Under the pieces are notes generated by a model. The model was not told the DNA's origin, searched no databases, and worked only from the letters and a program-made list of their open reading frames with translations. From positions 62,001 through 126,000 of the forward strand of contig VMDC01000022.1 of assembly GCA_008081045.1 (NCBI GenBank): 64,000 bases of DNA. Reading direction: 5' to 3'. Both the position numbers and the translations under genes were made by a program. The DNA is from Gammaproteobacteria bacterium. Lineage in GTDB: Bacteria; Pseudomonadota; Gammaproteobacteria; Pseudomonadales; Pseudohongiellaceae. Shown here one piece after another: positions 58,336 through 64,000 of this stretch; position 1 is the first letter of the stretch, and each line of letters begins with the position of its first letter.

Positions 58336-61300
58336 AGGGTCGTCAATTCATCTCCCTGACCAGCACGCTCGGGACTGTGCGCTAGATATTGGCCGCTCTT
58401 TCATCGTTCAGGCGCCTGCAGGGTCGGGTAAGACTGAATTACTCACTATGCGTTTTCTCAAACTGCTTGCGATGGCGTCGCAACCTGAAGAAGTGCTGGC
58501 CATCACGTTTACCAAAAAAGCCGCCAGCGAGATGCGCGATCGCATCATCAGAATCCTGAACTGGTGTCGATCCTTTGATTACCCCGACAGTCAGCTGAGT
58601 GCGATTGAAGCTGCGCGTCTGAGTATCGGGTGCTCAGTACTCGAAAGGGACGACAGTCAAAACTGGCGTCTTCTGCAATCGCCGAGCCGTTTACGGGTGC
58701 AAACTATAGACAGTTTCTGCTTATATCTCGCAAAACAGCTCCCCACCCTTTCGCAGATTGGTGGCAATCCGAATGTCACTGAGGACATTGATATCTGCTG
58801 CAAAGAGGCAGTCAATGCGACCCTTGCTCATCTGGAGGGTGACACGCAGTTAGCACGGCATATTGAAACGGTACTGACACATCTTGACAACGACCTGGCG
58901 TCTGTTGAAACCCAATTGCTGCACATGCTGAAGCAGCGGGACCAGTGGTCAAACTACATTACCGACCTGACCGCCAACAACACTGAAACAGTCAGGCTCC
59001 TCAAATCAGGTCTGACGGAATGGATTCGGGAGACGCTGCTGTCTGTGACAGGCATCCTTAAGCACAGCGAAAACGAACTGGTTGAATTAGCGAACTTCGC
59101 AGCCGCCCATCTGGATGATGAAGAGCAGCGTTTGTCCCTCGCCAGATATTTTCCGCTAAGCTCCCTACCAGCCAGCGATACTGAAGCACTGCCGGCCTGG
59201 TTGTTCCTGTTGAACTTTTTGCTGAAGAAGCAAAAGGGTGACGCACCGGATACCGCAGAATGGCTGAGCCGGGTCAACAAAACCCACGGCTTTCCACCCG
59301 AAATCGATGGCAGCAAGGAAAGTCAAACCGCTTGTAAGGCCTATAAGAACCAACGAGATGCTCTTGTTGAGACGCTACAAAGACATCCCGGTGTGTTACA
59401 GAAGCTCGCCTTCATCAGGCTGCTACCGGCGGCCGGAGAGGAAACCAAGCAATGGGCCTTTCTTACCTCCCTTTGCCATGTGCTCCGGGCGCTCAACGCT
59501 GAGCTACTGCTTGCTTTTACCCGATATCGGGTGGTCGATTTTACTCAAACCGGGGCTGCAGCGAATCTGGCACTGGGCGCTGAGGATGAACCCACCGATC
59601 TGGCCTTGGCCCTGGATAGCAGCATAAATCATATCTTGGTTGATGAATTTCAGGATACCTCCCAGCTGCAGCTGAATTTACTCAAGAAGCTGACGGCAGG
59701 CTGGCAGCCCGAGGACGGACGCACGCTTTTTCTGGTCGGAGACCCGATGCAGTCATGCTACAGCTTTCGCAACGCAAACGTCGGTATCTATCTGGACGTG
59801 CAAAGCCGCGGTATTGGCCAGATTCCTCTGAAAACACTCGTACTTCAAAGCAATTTCCGTTCTCAGCAGCCCGTCGTTGATTGGGTTAACGCCACTTTTG
59901 CCGATGCCTTTCCCTTGCAGAGTGACATTTCACGGGGAGCAGTACCCTACAGCCGGGCAGAAGTCATCCACGAGAAAACTGACAGCGAAGGGGTGGCTGT
60001 CAATCTGATTGAAACGGAGAAAGACCGTAGGCTGGAAGCCCTGGTTCAGGAATCTGAACAACTGGCAGACGCTGTGGTCCATCTGCAGGAAAAGTATCCG
60101 GGCGACAGCATCGCGATTCTGGTCAGAACCAGAACGCAGCTGAGAACGGTCATTCCAGCACTGAGGGCACGGGATTTAAGCTGGCGGGCCAATGATATTG
60201 ACCGGCTAGCTGATTTGCCGGTCATAGAAGATCTGCTGAGCCTGGTGAGAGTGATCTTAAATCCTGGGGACAATTTCAGCTGGTTATGCCTGTTGCGAGC
60301 ACCCTGGTGCGGCCTCGCCAGTGGCGATCTGTTAAAACTGAGTCAGCATTCGACGGGCTCAAGCCTATGGCAGAGCATCAATGATTACCGCGCGATTGAC
60401 AATCTCAGCGCTCAAGCAGCGCAGACCCTGCCACAGTTCGTTCCTGCTATGCAATTCGCCTTATCCAGCCGCTACAAACGCTCTTTACGTCAGTCGGTTG
60501 AAGCTGCATGGGGCCTGCTTCGTGGTATTAACTGCTGCCGTAATGAGCTTGAAATCAACTGCGCTCGGCGCTTTTTTACATTACTCAGTGAGCAGGAAGT
60601 TGCTGGGGGGCTCGAGGATATTTTTGCGTTTGAAGAAAAAGTCGGTTCCACCTTTATTCCCAGTCCGGAGACAGGCCCTCAACCCTGTAAGCTGGAACTC
60701 CTGACAATGCACAAATCGAAAGGGCTTGAATTCGACCATGTGCTGTTACCCGGCCTCTCCAACACGACAAAGCACGACAACAAAGACTTGTTGATATGGC
60801 ATGAACGTCTGAATACCGAAGGCAATCCGAGACTCTTTTTAGCTGCCGTTACCCCAACCGGTTTAGAAGAATCCAGCCTTTACAAATTAATCAGGCATGA
60901 AAAGAAAATCAGGCAGAGATTAGAAAGCGCCCGGCTACTTTACATCGCGATAACCCGTGCGAAAAAATCTGCCACTCTGTTTGCCGGCCTGACAATAGAA
61001 GACGATGGCGAATTCAGCGCACCCCCTGCCGGCTCGCTCTTGTCCCTGATCTGGCCGCAACTGCACAAGCAGGTCCGTTGTCATACCCGATCGCCATCCG
61101 GCTCAACCTATCTGCCGACGGCAAGTTCGGGTTCGCGGCAGCAATCAAACCAGAGCACGATGATTTCACGGCTGAGCCCGATTTCCGAATTCACGGATGA
61201 GGAACGAGAGTGCATGACCGCGCTGTGTGCTGACCTTGAGAATCGGCGGCAAGAGGAGGAAATCGCTTCGGAGAACTGGCCCGACCATACAATCCCGTCG

Positions 61301-61843
61301 TCCCAGGCCGAACGTGTGGCGAGCAAAATAGGCACTTTAATCCACAAAGTGCTTGAGACCTATACGCAGAGCACAAACAAGGCCGACTACCTCGCGCAGA
61401 TAGACAAAATGGATACTTTCTGGGAACTCAGCCTGCGACACCTGCAGCTCTCTGCGGCGGAAATGGAGCGCACCCTTGGCCACATGAAAGCAACAGTACT
61501 GAAGACGCTATCCGACCCCAAACTTGTCTGGATTTTTGACAATCAGCACCGTGAGAGCGCGTGCGAGTTGAAGATGAGCCGGCGCCATAACGGTCATACG
61601 CAACAATTTGTGATCGACCGGACTTTTATTGATCAGAACGACACCCGATGGATCATCGACTACAAAACAAGCCAACCACAACCAGGGCAGAGTGAAAGTG
61701 AATTCATTCAGAGTCAGGCTGAGAAATATCGCTCCCAGCTTGAGAACTATCGCGACCTGATGACGGCTGCCGAAAACAGAAGCGCGCGTTTGGCGCTTCT
61801 GCTGACCGACATCCCCGCCCTGATCGAGATTGAATCAAGCTAA
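58328..61843 (+). CDS. UvrD-like helicase-nuclease, AddA-like
   Basis: Large superfamily 1 helicase (1171 aa) with a C-terminal PD-(D/E)XK nuclease, the AddA-like partner of the preceding gene. Motif I QAPAGSGKTELLT is near residue 31, motif Ia ITFTKKAASEMRDRI, motif II ILVDEFQDTSQLQ near 440, motif III LVGDPMQSCYSFRNA, motif IV LQSNFRSQQPVV, motif V LTMHKSKGLEFDHVLL and motif VI LLYIAITRAKKS. The nuclease motif WIIDYKTSQ is near 1115. The ATG at 58328 overlaps the addB-like stop by 8 nt; an upstream GTG is less likely. The two subunits probably resect double-strand ends for RecA loading. Confidence 0.92.
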   Translation: MSEGSSIHLPDQHARDCALDIGRSFIVQAPAGSGKTELLTMRFLKLLAMASQPEEVLAITFTKKAASEMRDRIIRILNWCRSFDYPDSQLSAIEAARLSIGCSVLERDDSQNWRLLQSPSRLRVQTIDSFCLYLAKQLPTLSQIGGNPNVTEDIDICCKEAVNATLAHLEGDTQLARHIETVLTHLDNDLASVETQLLHMLKQRDQWSNYITDLTANNTETVRLLKSGLTEWIRETLLSVTGILKHSENELVELANFAAAHLDDEEQRLSLARYFPLSSLPASDTEALPAWLFLLNFLLKKQKGDAPDTAEWLSRVNKTHGFPPEIDGSKESQTACKAYKNQRDALVETLQRHPGVLQKLAFIRLLPAAGEETKQWAFLTSLCHVLRALNAELLLAFTRYRVVDFTQTGAAANLALGAEDEPTDLALALDSSINHILVDEFQDTSQLQLNLLKKLTAGWQPEDGRTLFLVGDPMQSCYSFRNANVGIYLDVQSRGIGQIPLKTLVLQSNFRSQQPVVDWVNATFADAFPLQSDISRGAVPYSRAEVIHEKTDSEGVAVNLIETEKDRRLEALVQESEQLADAVVHLQEKYPGDSIAILVRTRTQLRTVIPALRARDLSWRANDIDRLADLPVIEDLLSLVRVILNPGDNFSWLCLLRAPWCGLASGDLLKLSQHSTGSSLWQSINDYRAIDNLSAQAAQTLPQFVPAMQFALSSRYKRSLRQSVEAAWGLLRGINCCRNELEINCARRFFTLLSEQEVAGGLEDIFAFEEKVGSTFIPSPETGPQPCKLELLTMHKSKGLEFDHVLLPGLSNTTKHDNKDLLIWHERLNTEGNPRLFLAAVTPTGLEESSLYKLIRHEKKIRQRLESARLLYIAITRAKKSATLFAGLTIEDDGEFSAPPAGSLLSLIWPQLHKQVRCHTRSPSGSTYLPTASSGSRQQSNQSTMISRLSPISEFTDEERECMTALCADLENRRQEEEIASENWPDHTIPSSQAERVASKIGTLIHKVLETYTQSTNKADYLAQIDKMDTFWELSLRHLQLSAAEMERTLGHMKATVLKTLSDPKLVWIFDNQHRESACELKMSRRHNGHTQQFVIDRTFIDQNDTRWIIDYKTSQPQPGQSESEFIQSQAEKYRSQLENYRDLMTAAENRSARLALLLTDIPALIEIESS

Positions 61844-62397
61844 TCACAATCTACCGGGTCAACAGCATAAATGCCTGCGGCATTTCGCAGATAACCGCGG
61901 TAATCCATCCCGTAACCATACAGGTAACGATCTACAGCCCGGAGACCGACGAAGTCCGCATGGATACCCGGCACTTTGCGCTCATGACGTTTATCGACCA
62001 GCACAGCAGTGAGGACTCTCGCCGCCCCCTGCGCCCGGCAATGCGCCACCACCGCCGCCAGGGTTGCGCCCTCATCCAGAATATCATCGAGTATCAGCAC
62101 CTCGCGCTCGTGCAGTGACAGCGCGGGCAGTCTGTGCCATTCCAATTCCGAGCCCTGCGTGTTGTCCTGATAACGGGTAGCATGCAGGTAATCGATCTGC
62201 AAAGGAAAGGCGAGCCTGGTTAGCAGTTTCCCGGAAAAAACCAGCCCTCCGTTCATGAGACAAAGCAACAACGGATTTCGATCTCTCAGAGCCGCTGTAA
62301 CCTGACCTGCCAGCGCGTCTATTGCAGCCTCCACTTCCGCTTCCGTATGCAGACAGTCCGCTCTCCGGCTCACCGCTAGAATTTCATCAGGAGTCAC
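61840..62397 (-). CDS. hpt: Hypoxanthine-guanine phosphoribosyltransferase
   Basis: Purine-salvage enzyme (185 aa) that joins hypoxanthine or guanine to PRPP. The PRPP-binding motif VLILDDILDEGATLAAVV is near residue 105, and the substrate-binding segment ADFVGLRAVDRYLYGYGMDY is near the C-terminus, as in the Pseudomonas-type enzyme. The start is a GTG at 62397 overlapping the stop of the upstream mscS-type gene (GTGA). It converges on the AddA-like gene, with a 4-bp overlap of coding ends. Confidence 0.92.
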   Translation of the reverse strand: MTPDEILAVSRRADCLHTEAEVEAAIDALAGQVTAALRDRNPLLLCLMNGGLVFSGKLLTRLAFPLQIDYLHATRYQDNTQGSELEWHRLPALSLHEREVLILDDILDEGATLAAVVAHCRAQGAARVLTAVLVDKRHERKVPGIHADFVGLRAVDRYLYGYGMDYRGYLRNAAGIYAVDPVDCD

Positions 62398-63530
62398 TTG
62401 GGGTGGTCACTCCGGTCAGGCTCAGGAAAACCAGATGCCGGAATCAGTTGACCTATTCCGTCCACCGTGGTGGTCGGGAATGCAAAGTCCGCCTGGTGTT
62501 CATGAACAATGCGAATAATACGAAGCATGACGTCCTGTTTGATTTCATGAAATTTCACCCAGTTAGTTGTCTTGGTGAATGTGTAGACAAAGAAATCCAG
62601 TGAAGACTTTCCATAGCCATTGAAATTGACAATAAGCGTTTGATCTTGATCGATCTCCTCGTGCGCCCGCAGCATAGCATGCACATCTTGCACGATTTGG
62701 TCCATTTTGGCCGCATCCTTGTAGCGAATCCCGATGGTTTCGTAGATTCGCCGGTTCGTCATCCGCGAAGGGTTCTCCAGTGCCAGTTTGGCAAAGACGG
62801 AATTCGGGACGTAAAGCGGTCTCTTGTCAAAGGTTCTGACTACCGTCAGTCGCCAGCCAATACTCTCAACCGTTCCTTCGATTTCCCGGTCTGGAGATCT
62901 TATCCAGTCTCCTATCGCGAACGGCCGGTCAAGATAAATCATGAGACCACCAAAAAAATTCGACAACAGATCCTGTGCAGCAAAACCCACCGCGATCCCG
63001 CCAACGCCACCGAAGGCCAGCAGCGCCGTGATTTCAATTCCGAGGGTTGGCAAGGCAACTAGTACCGCAGAGATGACAACCGAAAGCCGGGTCAGTTTCG
63101 CCAGCGCATGCAGGGTTGTCGGATCCAGACGGCCTTGTCCGTCCTCTGTTTGCGACTTCAGATCGTCAAGTATCCGCGCTTCAGCCAGGGTGATGAAGCG
63201 CACCAGAAAAACCATGGTCAGAACAATGAAAGTCAGCTGACGGATAATATCCAGGTTGGTGGGGCTGAACAGGACCATATCCAGATACCCATCACTGATC
63301 TGGACGGCCCAGATCAGCCCGAGGATCAGAATGAACCAGCTGAGCGGGCCCTGCGCCGCTTTAAAAAGCGCGTCATCCCAGACGTTTGTGGTTTTTTCAA
63401 ATTGCTCGCCCAGAACTTTCAGCGCGCGCATTGCCAGATACCGTCCGATGAAAGTGAGCATCACCACGGCAAACAGCTCTACTCCCCACCCCAGCTCGGA
63501 AATACTCTCTATCGATAGCAGATCAGGCAT
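62394..63530 (-). CDS. Mechanosensitive channel, MscS family
   Basis: Small-conductance channel (378 aa) with an N-terminal region of about four helices, the pore helix LLAFGGVGGIAVGFAAQDLLS-like segment near residues 170-190 and the cytosolic domain (RPFAIGDWIRSPDREIEGTV, VYVPNSVF-like YVPNSVFAKL). It relieves turgor on hypo-osmotic shock. It is longer than E. coli MscS and closer in architecture to YnaI-type members. It shares a GTGA overlap with hpt and is 17 bp after nagZ, which suggests one transcription unit. Confidence 0.9.
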   Translation of the reverse strand: MPDLLSIESISELGWGVELFAVVMLTFIGRYLAMRALKVLGEQFEKTTNVWDDALFKAAQGPLSWFILILGLIWAVQISDGYLDMVLFSPTNLDIIRQLTFIVLTMVFLVRFITLAEARILDDLKSQTEDGQGRLDPTTLHALAKLTRLSVVISAVLVALPTLGIEITALLAFGGVGGIAVGFAAQDLLSNFFGGLMIYLDRPFAIGDWIRSPDREIEGTVESIGWRLTVVRTFDKRPLYVPNSVFAKLALENPSRMTNRRIYETIGIRYKDAAKMDQIVQDVHAMLRAHEEIDQDQTLIVNFNGYGKSSLDFFVYTFTKTTNWVKFHEIKQDVMLRIIRIVHEHQADFAFPTTTVDGIGQLIPASGFPEPDRSDHPK

Positions 63531-63547
63531 GATTATCTCCTACAAAA

Positions 63548-64000
63548 TCATTCGCTGAGCCGGCCAGCAGCCTCGGCTGCAGTCGCCCATTTTTCCGTTT
63601 CAAAAAGGGAAGCTATCTCAGGAGAAGGTGCGCCGCGCAGCTTGGCAAGCCCCGGATTCCCGGGATGTTCGATTGCCTCGAGATATTCAGCAACCTGCAA
63701 CGCGCTCTGGGGCGCATTGCACACCAGCACCATATCACAGCCTGCAGATAGCGCTTTCTCAGCTCGCGTTACAGCATCTCCAATTTTTTTTGCTGCCTCC
63801 ATATTTAAATCATCGCTGAAAATAATCCCCTCAAACCCAAGCCGTCGTCTCAGAATACCCTGCAACCATGCGCTTGAATAACCGGCACACTCTTGGTCAA
63901 TCGCTGGATAGCAGACATGCGCGGGCATGACCGCATCCAACACATCAATACAGTCACTGAAAACCTTGAGATCATGAGCCCAAATTTGAGATTCGGGCCG
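63548..64000 (-). CDS. nagZ: Beta-N-acetylhexosaminidase NagZ, 5' part outside the window
   Basis: C-terminal part of a family 3 glycosidase that removes GlcNAc from anhydro-muropeptides in peptidoglycan recycling. The frame enters from the right edge with [10 protein letters not shown] and continues [15 protein letters not shown] and [20 protein letters not shown], where Asp of SDD is the nucleophile, then [11 protein letters not shown]. All match NagZ. About 150 codons are visible; the N-terminal half is missing. The stop is 17 bp before the MscS-type gene. Confidence 0.93.
   Translation of the reverse strand, partial: RPESQIWAHDLKVFSDCIDVLDAVMPAHVCYPAIDQECAGYSSAWLQGILRRRLGFEGIIFSDDLNMEAAKKIGDAVTRAEKALSAGCDMVLVCNAPQSALQVAEYLEAIEHPGNPGLAKLRGAPSPEIASLFETEKWATAAEAAGRLSE

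Overview
The window is a chromosomal segment of a Gammaproteobacterium. It is almost entirely housekeeping genes arranged in blocks that match the Pseudomonas and E. coli chromosomes: ftsK-lolA-crcB-serS; trxB-aat-bpt-infA; clpA-clpS-cspD; rluE/nudJ-mnmA-hflD-purB; uvrC-pgsA-tRNA(Gly, Cys, Leu); lolCDE and comEC-exbB-exbD-msbA-lpxK-ycaR-kdsB-ptp-murB; rne; etfBA. The LPS-assembly genes (kdsB, lpxK, msbA) and the Lol system show a Gram-negative outer membrane. An NhaC-type antiporter and an AbgT-family carrier fit a marine or saline habitat. This affiliation is inferred from synteny and motifs only.

Layout. 1-4608 (minus): serS (3' end cut off), crcB, lolA, ftsK. 4938-7644 (plus): trxB, aat, bpt, infA, i.e. 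thioredoxin reduction, N-end-rule transferases and IF-1. 7672-10362 (minus): clpA and the adaptor clpS, with cspD divergent; the leucyl-transferases and ClpAS together form the N-degron pathway. 11067-17787: rluE, a convergent moaC-moaD-moaE cluster, then nudJ-mnmA-hflD-purB-roxA. 17853-20529 (minus): thrH, a cytosolic 5'-nucleotidase, msrA. 20879-31446 is the most accessory-like part: an exported epoxide-hydrolase-like protein, an AbgT carrier, an unusual PEP carboxylase, a membrane protein, a GlpE rhodanese, NhaC, a Tat-signal HD-domain protein, htpX and a small lipoprotein. 31682-34902 (minus): three tRNA genes, pgsA and uvrC. 35032-47070 (minus): the cell-envelope block from lolC to murB. 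47162-48927: an orphan serine recombinase and a long gene-free leader upstream of rne (48928-51711, plus). 51794-54296 (minus): etfA, etfB and a DUF1285 gene. 54457-61843 (plus): mnmH and an AddB/AddA-like helicase-nuclease pair. 61840-64000 (minus): hpt, an MscS-type channel and the 3' part of nagZ.

No CRISPR array, prophage, insertion sequence, defence island or biosynthetic cluster was seen. The points most worth a second look are the Tat-exported HD-domain protein whose metal-ligand spacing resembles mixed-valent diiron oxygenases, the divergent (apparently Bacteroidetes-like) PEP carboxylase, a parS-like palindrome in a gene-free gap, a tRNA cluster that appears split by a terminator and a new promoter, and the orphan recombinase next to the structured rne leader. 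I did not find a clearly new multi-gene system.
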